This document shows, in pieces, positions 34,991 to 43,684 of a stretch of DNA of 64,000 nt. The position numbers and the translations under genes are program-made. The stretch is from WRIS01 sp964345475 (GTDB taxonomy: Bacteria > Actinomycetota > Coriobacteriia > Coriobacteriales > Eggerthellaceae): positions 62,001-126,000 of the forward strand of contig CAYFQW010000001.1 in NCBI GenBank assembly GCA_964345475.1, written 5' to 3'. The notes beneath the pieces are model-generated. The model saw only the letters and a list, made by a program, of their open reading frames with translations. It ran no database searches and had not been told where the DNA came from. Within the stretch, counting starts at the first letter, position 1. Each line of letters begins with the position of its first letter.

Positions 34991-36310
34991 ATGAAACAGA
35001 TGACTCATCACCCGTTGAGCATAACGGAGGACGCACTGAAACGCGCACTTATCTTAAACGGACTCGTATTGCACGATGACGGATGTGCCCATGAAGTAGA
35101 AGAGCCTGAATGGGCTATCCCGCTTTTCCGCATCCCAGGGCATCCGAGTCCTCAACCTATCTACCTTGAAGATATGACATATGCCCTGCGTTCAAGCTTG
35201 CTTGCTGCGCAACTTTCTCACTTCCAGGGTTGCCTGCCCATTAAGGCTTTTTCTGTAGGCAAGATTTACGACGCGCACGACTGCGCACGACCCAGTTACA
35301 ATCACATCGAAGGTATTTTGGTTGTTGAATCAATGACACTTCGAGAATACGAGCGTTTTTGGAAAAGGGTGGCCGAGGATGCTTTTGGCTTAGGAACTAC
35401 GGTTGAGCTCGTGGCCTTAGACAAAAACACCTATTCCGTAAAGATGAACTTAGATGATACGGTGGTGGAGCTCGCATTGACTGGCAGGACAGGAGCTTTG
35501 GCACGTGCCTTGCTGGGTTTGGACACGGCACATGCAGCTTCGTCCACTGCGTGGGCATTCACTATTGATATCGACTCAGTTACCATCGACATGTATGGTT
35601 TAAAGGGGCGCTGCGAATTATATGACCCTACAATAAGCAAACTCCAATCTTATACAACAAATGCTGTTAGTACTGGCAGCATTCATAAATGTCGAGCCTA
35701 TAGCCTGCTTCGTAATTTAGGTTTTCATGAATTTCGAGGCCTCGATGTGTATGAGGCTGACTGTTATAAAAAAATGAACATGATTCAAGAAAGCTGGGAC
35801 ACTAACAATGTAGGGGTTCAGCTCGTTGAGCCCCTAATCGCCTATACAAATTTGCCTACGGTACTTACTCCCGCCCTTGAAGAAGCACTTTCTGTAAACT
35901 ATCAAGCAGGTGAGAAAGCTTGTCGGATCTTTGAAATGAGACATATTTTCAACCCTTCAAAAATTGGCGGCGCTCCCACAGAAAAAGTTGCACTTTCGTT
36001 TGGCGCATACGGGCCTGATCTTGATAAGGCCTCATGGAAAGAATTGGTCAGCCAGTTCTTGACCGACCTTGGCATTTCTAACCATTTCTTCATCCCCACC
36101 GATATGGCTATTGCCTATAATACAAGCGACTGTTGGTTGGTTATGGACGAAAACATGAATTACTTGGAAGGCAACTTTGGAAGCATTAGCGCAAAAGCCC
36201 TAGAAAATCATTCCATTGATGCTCCAGCATTCATGGCACAACTCGAGTTTGAGCCACTGGAGAAAAAGATTGAAGAGGAACTTAATTTTACGCCCCCTGA
36301 ATTTCGTTAG
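34991..36310 (+). CDS. Single-chain PheS-PheT-like protein, catalytically degenerate
   Basis: A 439-residue protein whose first half (about 15-225) resembles the PheS catalytic core and whose second half (about 232-425) resembles the PheT core. The motif 2 region reads GKIYDAHDCARPSYNHIEG at 90-108: framework residues and the EG pair remain, but the ATP-binding Arg and the T-H pair are gone. The motif 3 region reads AFTIDIDSVTI at 189-199 in place of the GxGxER pattern, so its Arg is lost too. No coiled coil, B3/B4 editing or anticodon domain is present. It probably cannot activate amino acid; binding phenylalanine or a related compound as a sensor, or binding RNA, are possibilities. It is divergent from the XRE gene. 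Confidence 0.75.
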   Translation: MKQMTHHPLSITEDALKRALILNGLVLHDDGCAHEVEEPEWAIPLFRIPGHPSPQPIYLEDMTYALRSSLLAAQLSHFQGCLPIKAFSVGKIYDAHDCARPSYNHIEGILVVESMTLREYERFWKRVAEDAFGLGTTVELVALDKNTYSVKMNLDDTVVELALTGRTGALARALLGLDTAHAASSTAWAFTIDIDSVTIDMYGLKGRCELYDPTISKLQSYTTNAVSTGSIHKCRAYSLLRNLGFHEFRGLDVYEADCYKKMNMIQESWDTNNVGVQLVEPLIAYTNLPTVLTPALEEALSVNYQAGEKACRIFEMRHIFNPSKIGGAPTEKVALSFGAYGPDLDKASWKELVSQFLTDLGISNHFFIPTDMAIAYNTSDCWLVMDENMNYLEGNFGSISAKALENHSIDAPAFMAQLEFEPLEKKIEEELNFTPPEFR

Positions 36311-36781
36311 TAATAAGGACTCGAGTTATAAAAAATAATTCATTTAATGTGAGCGCTTTTTAACGAGATGAATTGAAAAGCGCCCACACGCAGCCATCTG
36401 GATTGATGGATACTGACTTGTTCCTTAGGCTATGTATAGAGAAGGAAATACATGGCTGCCACTTATTCGATAAAACAACTTTCCCCGAATTCCCCTTTCT
36501 CAGCTTCAATAAACAATTAATCTTGATTGCATCCATGTGGAGCATGGGTATCAAGAGTTTTTCACCAAATTTCTCTATTACGTATCCCCTGATCGTCAGC
36601 CCGTTGATGGTAATCCTCAAAAATTGAATACTAAAAATATCGTTTTACATGGTCTAGCCCGGTACCCTTTAACAATTTCCTCTCCCCCATAGTTTATTCC
36701 GTCTAAAATCCTATTCTCGAGAATCAGAAGATCGTTTAATTTGATTGGCTTCTCGCTCTGGCCCACATATATCATCATCCA
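36311..36781. other. AT-rich gene-poor stretch after the PheRS-like gene
   Basis: A perfect 8-bp hairpin (36353-36360 with 36376-36383) follows the PheRS-like stop codon and may end that transcript, although no U tract follows. Two opposed stop-free frames of about 85 codons overlap at 36360-36627; neither has a ribosome-binding site or a recognisable protein family. The base composition is more AT-rich than the flanks, which suggests acquired or decaying DNA. Confidence 0.45.
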
Positions 36782-37172
36782 TTACAATGTCTGCGGTTTA
36801 GCCATATCTTCTTTAGGTATCTCCTTGAGAATACCATCGAATACGCTCTTCATTACCCGAATGAAGTCTTCGGTTAATATGCCATCCATGGGAAGGGAGC
36901 TGGCATCATGTTCTAGCGCTTTCTCAAATGCCGTTCCCAGAGCAACTTTCAAAGCAGCTGCCACCGACCCACTCACTACCGATGCGGCAGCGATTGCAAG
37001 GGTGATCGAAGTATACGCAGCTTTTCTCCGAAGCTCGACAGGCACCTGCTGAGACAGTGTGTTGGGAATACCCCTGAAGCTGAAATGCTACGTATTCTGC
37101 ACAGACTTGTACGATAGGAATGAGCTTGTCGAACAGCATGACTTCAGCGGAAAGATTATCCCTCCAAATACA
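36782..37172 (-). pseudogene. Frameshifted remnant of a small alpha-helical protein gene
   Basis: Two minus-strand frames read as one protein if joined. The first (from 37172) gives SAEVMLFDKLIPIVQVCAEY; the second (open from about 37087 to 36782) gives FRGIPNTLSQQVPVELRRKA, then an Ala/Val-rich helix and the end KEIPKEDMAKPQTL. The change of frame lies at or just below 37087. Stop codons bound each frame beyond the overlap. I do not recognise the family. A single-base indel or recoding would explain it. Confidence 0.45.
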
Positions 37173-37310
37173 CTAAAGGCACAGCGAGATAACATCAGGC
37201 TGGCAAACATGAGGGAGTGAATCGTCGATTAGCACCCGATAAGGGAACAAGATGAAAAACCCTCAAAAACACGTATAGGACTCTCTCGAATCCTACGCGA
37301 AAATTTCAAG

Positions 37311-37387
37311 TGGTCGGGTTGACAGGATTCGAACCTGCGACTTCGTCGTCCCGAACGACGCGCGCTACCAAACTGCGCCACAACCCG
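37311..37387 (-). tRNA. tRNA-Pro (anticodon CGG)
   Basis: 77 bases including an encoded CCA. The acceptor stem pairs CGGGTTG with CAACCCG, the D arm contains GCGCAGTTTGGTAGCGC, the anticodon loop is TTCGGGA on a CGTCG/CGACG stem, and the T arm contains GGTTCGAATCC. The 3' end faces the accessory region at 30-37 kb. Confidence 0.97.
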
Positions 37388-37478
37388 ACGTACAACAAGA
37401 AATGATGATATCACAAAGCTTGATGCGCTGCCCTCATTTTTACCTATTATGCAAAATTGTAAAGTGTTCTCATAGGGC

Positions 37479-37949
37479 TTAATCGCTCAAACGGCCGCCG
37501 GGAAAAGCTTGTCCTTTTGCCCCATCTTGCCTATCTTGTTCTCGCTTCTTCTCTTCGAGGCGGGCAAGGCTTACGATTTTTGTCACTATAAGACCATCGG
37601 AAATCACTGCACCTTCCTCATCATATGCAGCAACCTTCCAATCTTGTCTTCCGTTCACGCTCTGAGCAAGTTCAGCTATGCCTCGCACGAAGCCTTTTGT
37701 ACCACTTTTACGGTGGCGGATTTGCACCTCGACACCGAAAGGGCGTTCCTTTTCAAAGTCGGTATTGTTTCCGGCTCCGAGGCTCGCGGCTGTTTCGAGC
37801 AAGCTTATCGTTACTCCCCCGTGCAAAAAACCAAAAGGCTGCAAAAGGCATGGTCGTATTTCCATAACTAGCTCAACATAGTCTTGCTCAGATCGTATTG
37901 TTTCAATTCCAAGCAGTTCTATAAAATCAGCTGACTCCGTCAAGTTCAT
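37479..37949 (-). CDS. PaaI-family hotdog thioesterase
   Basis: Hotdog-fold protein likely to hydrolyse acyl-CoA or aryl-CoA thioesters. The start at 37949 (MNLTESADFIELLG) has GGAAGG upstream; a longer frame adds 7 residues. The 156-residue product has the family block PFGFLHGGVTISLLETAAS (about 38-56), with the HGG motif and the following acidic catalytic residue. The C-terminal 30 residues are charged and variable. It stands alone between tRNA-Pro and the J-domain gene. Confidence 0.88.
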   Translation of the reverse strand: MNLTESADFIELLGIETIRSEQDYVELVMEIRPCLLQPFGFLHGGVTISLLETAASLGAGNNTDFEKERPFGVEVQIRHRKSGTKGFVRGIAELAQSVNGRQDWKVAAYDEEGAVISDGLIVTKIVSLARLEEKKREQDRQDGAKGQAFPGGRLSD

Positions 37950-38087
37950 ACATCCTTCCAATCTAATCACATGTATTGCATCTTATACTTTAACCTTCTT
38001 GCTTTTTTGAAACCAGCTTCGACTACGAGCATTCGAAGCTACGCTCGTATAATGCTGTCGACTCATTAAGCACGCACTGGGACTCTT

Positions 38088-38906
38088 TTAAATCTCACTC
38101 TTTAGTGAACGATATTCCGTAACTGCAGTTTGAATATCTCGTATATCGAGCCATAGGGCTATGATGAATGCGCCCAGTAAGGCAAATCTACGTCCTCCCG
38201 CTTGTGGTGCAATAAGCGTAACGAAAGGAAGGCTAACGAGTGTGATGGGCACAATGAATCCTATCAAGCATGCCCTTAAACGCTTCCATAAACCGTATAC
38301 AAGGGAAACGATGACGTACAGAAATAGACCTGATACAAAAGAACCCAGTACGGCAAAGAGTGCAAGCATAAGTATCTTCACGCCAACCACCGATAGCTCT
38401 GTCTTTACATGGAACTTCGCTTCCTCCATGCGTTCTTCGGCGGTTTTTCGCGGCTCCTGTGCAAATCCGAAGGGATTACCAACGCCGGATGTCCCAGGAA
38501 TGTCATCCCATGAAGTCCATACCCAGCTACTTTGTCCCTGTCCGAAAGGCCAGTACTCAAAGGGATTCTCTTCGTTAGGATTTCCTTTATTCTGCCCTGA
38601 AGAACCCGATGATCCTGCCGGCCGTCCATACCCTGAATAACCGCCGCCATATCCATTTCCGCTCGAATACGGGCTAGAATAAGGGCCTCGCCGAGCATAT
38701 TCAGGCTCCCACTTACCTGACAGCAAAACATCACGAGCTTCATTTATCTGCTTCGTTTTTTCTTCTGCCTCCGCATACGCACCAGGATCATGTGCGAACT
38801 TGTCAGGATGACTTGCAATCACTTTCTTTCGATGCGCAGCCTTTATATTATCCTCATTGGCACCTTCAGATAGTCCTAGGATATGTAATGCTTCAGATTT
38901 TTTCAT
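38088..38906 (-). CDS. Membrane-anchored J-domain protein
   Basis: DnaJ-like co-chaperone. The N-terminal J domain (about 1-65) has the HPD motif in IASHPDKFAHDPG. A Gly/Ser/Tyr-rich linker follows (about 70-110), then a cytosolic segment, two or three membrane helices (about 175-255) and a short tail. It lacks the zinc fingers and C-terminal substrate domains of true DnaJ, so it likely recruits DnaK to the membrane. The ATG at 38906 (MKKSEALHIL) is used; a TTG five codons earlier is possible because GGAG lies very close to the ATG. Confidence 0.85.
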   Translation of the reverse strand: MKKSEALHILGLSEGANEDNIKAAHRKKVIASHPDKFAHDPGAYAEAEEKTKQINEARDVLLSGKWEPEYARRGPYSSPYSSGNGYGGGYSGYGRPAGSSGSSGQNKGNPNEENPFEYWPFGQGQSSWVWTSWDDIPGTSGVGNPFGFAQEPRKTAEERMEEAKFHVKTELSVVGVKILMLALFAVLGSFVSGLFLYVIVSLVYGLWKRLRACLIGFIVPITLVSLPFVTLIAPQAGGRRFALLGAFIIALWLDIRDIQTAVTEYRSLKSEI

Positions 38907-39047
38907 ACTCCAACTATACAAACACTTTAAGCAGGACCAGAGCTTAATCTCTCTTTGTTTAGGACGCGTAAGAAATGTACCATTAAACTCAAATATCTTA
39001 CGAAGGTGCCAGACCTCAAATCATTTCGTCTATATACCCAAACTTTA

Positions 39048-39076
39048 GAGCCGATAGACAAGCGTCTAATCGGCTC
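39048..39076 (-). terminator. Hairpin after the purine operon
   Basis: A stem of about 12 bp with one bulged base, GAGCCGAT paired to ATCGGCTC at the base, lies 23 bases after the purH stop codon. The following bases on the minus strand, TAAAGTTTGG, make only a weak U tract. Confidence 0.5.
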
Positions 39077-39098
39077 ACATACGTTTTTAATTTCTGCA

Positions 39099-40712
39099 TT
39101 AATGACGGAAGTGTCGATGTCCCGTAAATACCATAGCCACACCCTGCTCGTCTGCTGCAGCAATTACCTCTTCGTCCCGTATTGACCCGCCTGGCTGAAT
39201 AACAGCCGTTACACCTGCCTGGGCAAGAACGTCAAAGCCATCGCGGAAGGGGAAGAACGCATCGCTTGCAGCAACAGCGCCTTTGGCCTTCTCTCCAGCT
39301 TGCTCAACGGCAATGCGGGCAGAGTTTACCCTATTAGGTTGACCCCCTCCTATACCAAGTGTCGCCGCGTTGCCCGCTATGACGATGGCGTTACTCTTTA
39401 CCGACTTGCAGGCTTTCCATGCGAAAAGAAGGTCTTCCATCTCTTGGGGAGAAACTTCTCTTTTTGTGACAAGCTTAAACCCAGAAGACTCTTCTTGGGC
39501 CTTGTCAGAGTCCATGCAGAGCACCCCTCCTTCAACGGAACGGTATTCAAGTTGCCCACCAGCCTTGTTTATTCCTCCTGTCTGCAACAGACGAGAGTTC
39601 GGCTTTTGTTTATACATTTCACGTGCGTCAGCTGCAAAACCAGGGGCAATGATAGCTTCTACAAACTGTTTGTTATTGAAAATGGCAACCACTACATCGG
39701 AGTTAATGGGGCGGTTAAAGGCCATAACCCCGCCAAATGCGGATATCGGATCGCAGGCAAACGCCTGCTTGTATGCTGTCGTACAATCTTGTGCGGTAGC
39801 AATACCACAGGGAGTGAGATGCTTTACGATAACGCAAGTCGGTTCCTCGTACTCCCGTACTGCAGTCCAGGCAGCATCAAGATCGAGGTAGTTATTATAA
39901 GAAAGCTCTTTGCCTTGTATTTTCTCGGCATGGGCCAGGCTGTATTCTGCCTCATCATATTCATCGCGTGTATAGAAAGCAGCATTTTGATGGGGGTTTT
40001 CCCCGTACCGTAAATCTTGAACCTTCGTAAGCCCTATTTGCAGATGAGGGGGAAACGCAATTGTAGCAGCCTCTGTATCAACGGAAGCTTGTTCGCTGCC
40101 CAGTTGCCCGTCACCCAGCTGCTTTTCGAGCCACGCTGCTATTGATCCGTCATAGGTGTGAGTCGTCTGGAACACCTGCAGTGCAAGGGCTTTGCGGGTT
40201 GCAAGGGTAGTTGCACCTTCGTGGGCCCTCATTTCCTCCAAAATAGAATCATAAAACTGAGGGTCAATAACAACGGTCACACTTTCGAAATTTTTAGCAG
40301 CGGAGCGGAGCATAGATGGCCCGCCTATATCTATATTCTCGATACACGTGGCAAAATCTGCGCCCGAGTCGACAGTTTTATTGAAAGCATACAGATTGAC
40401 AACTACCATATCGATAAATTGTATGCCATAAGATTTCGCTTGCTCTACATGATCTGCCTTGTCGCGTTTAGCCAGCAAGCCTCCGTGTACCTTGGGATGC
40501 AGGGTCTTTACCCGTCCGTCCATCATTTCAGGGAAACCTGTGACTTCTTCTATCGGGGTGACAGCGACACCCGCCTCCTTAAGGACTTCAGCTGTTCCTC
40601 CCGTAGACACTATTTCAGCGCCAAACTCTTGAGTAAGGGCTGTAGCAAAATCTACTACACCCGTTTTATCGGTAGTAGAGACGAGTACCCTTTTAATTTT
40701 GGGATTATTCAT
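39099..40712 (-). CDS. purH: Bifunctional AICAR transformylase/IMP cyclohydrolase
   Basis: Last two steps of IMP synthesis. It has 537 residues: an N-terminal MGS-like cyclohydrolase domain (about 1-145) with STGGTAEVLK and GRVKTLHPKVHGGLLAKRD, then the AICARFT domain with LRYGENPHQNAAFY (about 236) and KHLTPCGIA. The C-terminus has QPGGSIRDEEVI. It is the last gene of the purine operon, 9 bases after the XdhC-like gene. Confidence 0.98.
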   Translation of the reverse strand: MNNPKIKRVLVSTTDKTGVVDFATALTQEFGAEIVSTGGTAEVLKEAGVAVTPIEEVTGFPEMMDGRVKTLHPKVHGGLLAKRDKADHVEQAKSYGIQFIDMVVVNLYAFNKTVDSGADFATCIENIDIGGPSMLRSAAKNFESVTVVIDPQFYDSILEEMRAHEGATTLATRKALALQVFQTTHTYDGSIAAWLEKQLGDGQLGSEQASVDTEAATIAFPPHLQIGLTKVQDLRYGENPHQNAAFYTRDEYDEAEYSLAHAEKIQGKELSYNNYLDLDAAWTAVREYEEPTCVIVKHLTPCGIATAQDCTTAYKQAFACDPISAFGGVMAFNRPINSDVVVAIFNNKQFVEAIIAPGFAADAREMYKQKPNSRLLQTGGINKAGGQLEYRSVEGGVLCMDSDKAQEESSGFKLVTKREVSPQEMEDLLFAWKACKSVKSNAIVIAGNAATLGIGGGQPNRVNSARIAVEQAGEKAKGAVAASDAFFPFRDGFDVLAQAGVTAVIQPGGSIRDEEVIAAADEQGVAMVFTGHRHFRH

Positions 40713-40720
40713 GTATGCTC

Positions 40721-41704
40721 CTATCTGCCTAGACTCTTTTCATGCTTTTCGCGTGCCTTTTCACTGTATCGTTGATGATACCTGCGATCCACTAATTCCG
40801 CGACAATAGCTATCGCCAATTCGGCAGGCGTCTTTGCGCCAAAGTCAAGTCCTATAGGACGCTTGATGCGGGCCCAGTCCTCCTCGCGTATACCCTCCCG
40901 TACGCACAACTCATAAACGCGCTCGTTCTTCCCAGCGCAGCCCATCATGCCCACATAATGAACCTGGTGTTTCAAAGCCCATACGCAAGCCTCTGGGTCG
41001 TAGGTATGCCCTCTCGTGAGAACACATGCATAGTCGTCCGGCGATGCCTCCAATTCAGAAAGCTCATCAAAGCTTGTCAGCAATATTCTCTCTGCTGAGG
41101 GGAAGCGCTTCTCATTCAAATACATGGGATCATAATCAACTACAGACACCTCAAAGTCTACGTGCTCAGCCAAAGCCGCCACTTCACTTGCTGCATCGCT
41201 TGCCCCAAGGAGCCACACTTTAACGGGATCGAAAAGTGCAAGACTGACCCAGGTGAGTCCCGGGAATTGGTCGTTATGCATGGAGGGACCTCGTGTAACA
41301 TCTTTCATTTGGAAGAAGTCACGCGGAGAATAGTCACGCGAAGCGACAGCTTCCTTCGCATCATTCACGAAGAAAACAAGCGGAAGACCATCTGCGGATC
41401 CTTGTGCCCCATATTTTTTTGTTACTTCATTATCGGTATTTGCTTGGGCTTCTTCAGGGTCGATAATAACCTTGAAGCCCAACCACCCCAAATCCTTCTC
41501 GTCTATTGATCTGATAGCCCGCTCAAATGTGGGGATATCACTTTTATCGAGACTCTCTGCGAGTACCTGTAAGGCTTTTTCTCCTAAAAACTCCTTGCCC
41601 TCACTTGCTTTCTCTGAGAAGCAGGTGAAATTCGCCACATTCATTGCTGGAACACGACCTTCTTTCAGGTCTTCAATGATGTTATATAAAACCTGTGTAT
41701 CCAT
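40721..41704 (-). CDS. XdhC/CoxI-family protein
   Basis: The C-terminal Rossmann part (about 165-310) has VWLLGASDAASEVAALAEH, the DYDP segment, LTRGHTYDPEA and the family end RIKRPIGLDFGAKTPAELA. These are typical of XdhC, which handles molybdenum cofactor for xanthine dehydrogenase-type enzymes. The N-terminal 160 residues keep little of the usual CoxI domain. It is inside the purine operon between purN and purH, with gaps of 14 and 8 bases. No molybdenum hydroxylase gene is in the window, so its partner is unknown. Confidence 0.85.
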   Translation of the reverse strand: MDTQVLYNIIEDLKEGRVPAMNVANFTCFSEKASEGKEFLGEKALQVLAESLDKSDIPTFERAIRSIDEKDLGWLGFKVIIDPEEAQANTDNEVTKKYGAQGSADGLPLVFFVNDAKEAVASRDYSPRDFFQMKDVTRGPSMHNDQFPGLTWVSLALFDPVKVWLLGASDAASEVAALAEHVDFEVSVVDYDPMYLNEKRFPSAERILLTSFDELSELEASPDDYACVLTRGHTYDPEACVWALKHQVHYVGMMGCAGKNERVYELCVREGIREEDWARIKRPIGLDFGAKTPAELAIAIVAELVDRRYHQRYSEKAREKHEKSLGR

Positions 41705-41718
41705 ACAAATTTCCTTCT

Positions 41719-42417
41719 CTATTCGTTGAGGTGGACTTTTCTCTTTTCATCGAGCTGTATTAACCCAGCTGCTAATTTTTTTAACACAAAAGGATAGAGC
41801 TCGTGTTCTGCCTCATGAATACGCTGCTCTAAGCTTTCAAGCGTATCGTCTTCTTTTATCTCAACCGTGCGCTGGGCAATAATAGGACCCTCGTCGTACT
41901 CAATATTCGCAAAGTGCACGGTTACCCCTGTCGTCTCGCTTTGCGCTTCAAAAGCATCCCTGATCGCATGAGCCCCAGGATGTAAGGGCAGCAGCGAGGG
42001 ATGTATATTGAGCACCCTATCGGGAAAGGCTTCAAGCACCTCTGCACCGAGTTTTCGCATATACCCAGCCATCACAAGATAGTCGGCGCCTGCCGCAAGA
42101 AACTCCGAGGCAATACGCATATCGGCTGAAGCCGGATTACGATACATCTCTTTGTTAAGTGAGAGGTTTGGAATACCCGCCTTTTCTGCCCGCATAAGCC
42201 CGTATGCATCCGGTCTGGAAGATATAACCTTTACAATGCGGGCATCAAGCAAGCCTTTATCTATCTCATCGATGATTGCCTGTAGGTTCGAGCCGCTTCC
42301 GCTGATAAGAACACCCAGCTTCAACATGCTGTCATTGTTGTCTATAGCTTCGACATCCTGCGTTGATACATCAGGCTGTGACGCTTCGGTGGTTTCATTA
42401 TCTTCATTTTTATACAC
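41719..42417 (-). CDS. purN: Phosphoribosylglycinamide formyltransferase
   Basis: Adds the formyl group to GAR from 10-formyl-THF. The catalytic region has GVLISGSGSNLQAIID (about 35-50), the LVMAGYMRKL segment, NIHPSLLPLHPG and the TVHFANIEYDEGPIIAQ block. About 30 acidic residues precede the usual family start. The start is uncertain: GTG at 42417 lies 9 bases after GGGGAG; TTG at 42426 and ATG at 42327 are alternatives. It is in the purine operon between purM and xdhC. Confidence 0.93.
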   Translation of the reverse strand: MYKNEDNETTEASQPDVSTQDVEAIDNNDSMLKLGVLISGSGSNLQAIIDEIDKGLLDARIVKVISSRPDAYGLMRAEKAGIPNLSLNKEMYRNPASADMRIASEFLAAGADYLVMAGYMRKLGAEVLEAFPDRVLNIHPSLLPLHPGAHAIRDAFEAQSETTGVTVHFANIEYDEGPIIAQRTVEIKEDDTLESLEQRIHEAEHELYPFVLKKLAAGLIQLDEKRKVHLNE

Positions 42418-42457
42418 AGGCTCCAACTCCCCTTTGCAAGGTCTTAGATATCTTCTG

Positions 42458-43594
42458 CTACAGCTTTAAAGCCCCCTGGTTCCTGTATGCAACCTCTCCT
42501 GTCCCGGTGGTCACCGACCCAATTATGCGGGCATCCTCCCCTAAATCCCGCAGAAGCCTCAGCACCTCATCGGACCTGTTCGGATCAACCAACAAAATCA
42601 TGCCGAGGCCCATATTAAAAGTCTTCAAAGCCTCTTTCTCATCAAGATGGGCTTGTTCACAAACGTATCTCACTATGGGAGGAAGCTCCCAACTGCCAAG
42701 CTCGATCTGCGCATCAAGATTTTCTGGAAGAGCCCTGTTGAGATTTTCAGTAATGCCCCCGCCAGTGATATGGGCGAGAGAGCGAACTGCCCCAGGATAG
42801 TCATTAATCAGCTTCTGTATCGATGCTACGTAAATACGCGTTGGCTTAAGAAGGGCCTCTAAAACACTCAAACCATCCAAAGTATCGCAGGGGCGGCTGA
42901 TTTCATCGATTTCCTTACCTTCGGTACATACCTTGCGCGCAAGAGAGTACCCGTTTGAATGTAGGCCGCTTGACGCAAGCCCTATTAAGACATCCCCTTC
43001 TTTTACGGAATTAGGTTCGAGCATGGAATCCCGGTCAACAAGCCCCACACAGAATCCAGATACATCATATTCATCTGGCGCCATGAGTCCTGGGTGCTCC
43101 GCCATCTCTCCACCAATAAGGGCACACCCTGCTTGGCGGCATCCTTCAGCTATGCCTGCAACAATCTGTCCAACCTGCTCTGAATCCAATTTTCCGATAG
43201 CTATGTAGTCGAGAAAAAAGAGTGGCTCAGCCCCCGTGGCAAGAATATCATTTACACACATGGCAACCAGATCGATACCGATACTCGTATGTACTTGTGC
43301 AAGCTGTGCAAGCTGTAGCTTTGTTCCCACACCGTCAGTACCCGAAACTAAAATAGGATCCTTCATATCCCGCGCGGCGGCGATAGAAAAAAGGGCACCG
43401 AAGCCTCCTATATCTCCAATAACTTCACGTCGATAGGTGCTGCGAACGGAATCTTTAATACCGTCAACCGCACGCGCGCCCTCCTCGATGTCTACTCCTG
43501 CTTGCGCATACGTGATAGGCAGGCTGCCTTCTTCATGACGATTAGGAACGTTCGAACCTGCCTCGCCTCTTGCCTCACTCATGTTTTCGACCAT
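42458..43594 (-). CDS. purM: Phosphoribosylformylglycinamidine cyclo-ligase
   Basis: Makes AIR from FGAM and ATP. It has 378 residues. The family start ITYAQAGVDIEEG appears at about 27, so there is an N-terminal extension of some 25 residues. The GTDGVGTKLQLA motif lies at about 86, with VNDILATGAEPLFFLDY and GGEMAEHPG further on. The ATG used has GAGGGATGAGAAG upstream. It is followed by purN after 40 bases. Confidence 0.97.
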   Translation of the reverse strand: MVENMSEARGEAGSNVPNRHEEGSLPITYAQAGVDIEEGARAVDGIKDSVRSTYRREVIGDIGGFGALFSIAAARDMKDPILVSGTDGVGTKLQLAQLAQVHTSIGIDLVAMCVNDILATGAEPLFFLDYIAIGKLDSEQVGQIVAGIAEGCRQAGCALIGGEMAEHPGLMAPDEYDVSGFCVGLVDRDSMLEPNSVKEGDVLIGLASSGLHSNGYSLARKVCTEGKEIDEISRPCDTLDGLSVLEALLKPTRIYVASIQKLINDYPGAVRSLAHITGGGITENLNRALPENLDAQIELGSWELPPIVRYVCEQAHLDEKEALKTFNMGLGMILLVDPNRSDEVLRLLRDLGEDARIIGSVTTGTGEVAYRNQGALKL

Positions 43595-43684
43595 AGCTTC
43601 TCATCCCTCATTCCTCGTGTCCAGGTATGCACCTGGCTAATTCTTATCCCTGTTCCGCATAAGCACGTCGAGTGCATGTTCATT

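Noticed and set aside
36360..36627. Opposed frames of about 85 codons on both strands
   Set aside because: AT-rich, no ribosome-binding site on either strand, no recognisable motif; described as a region only.
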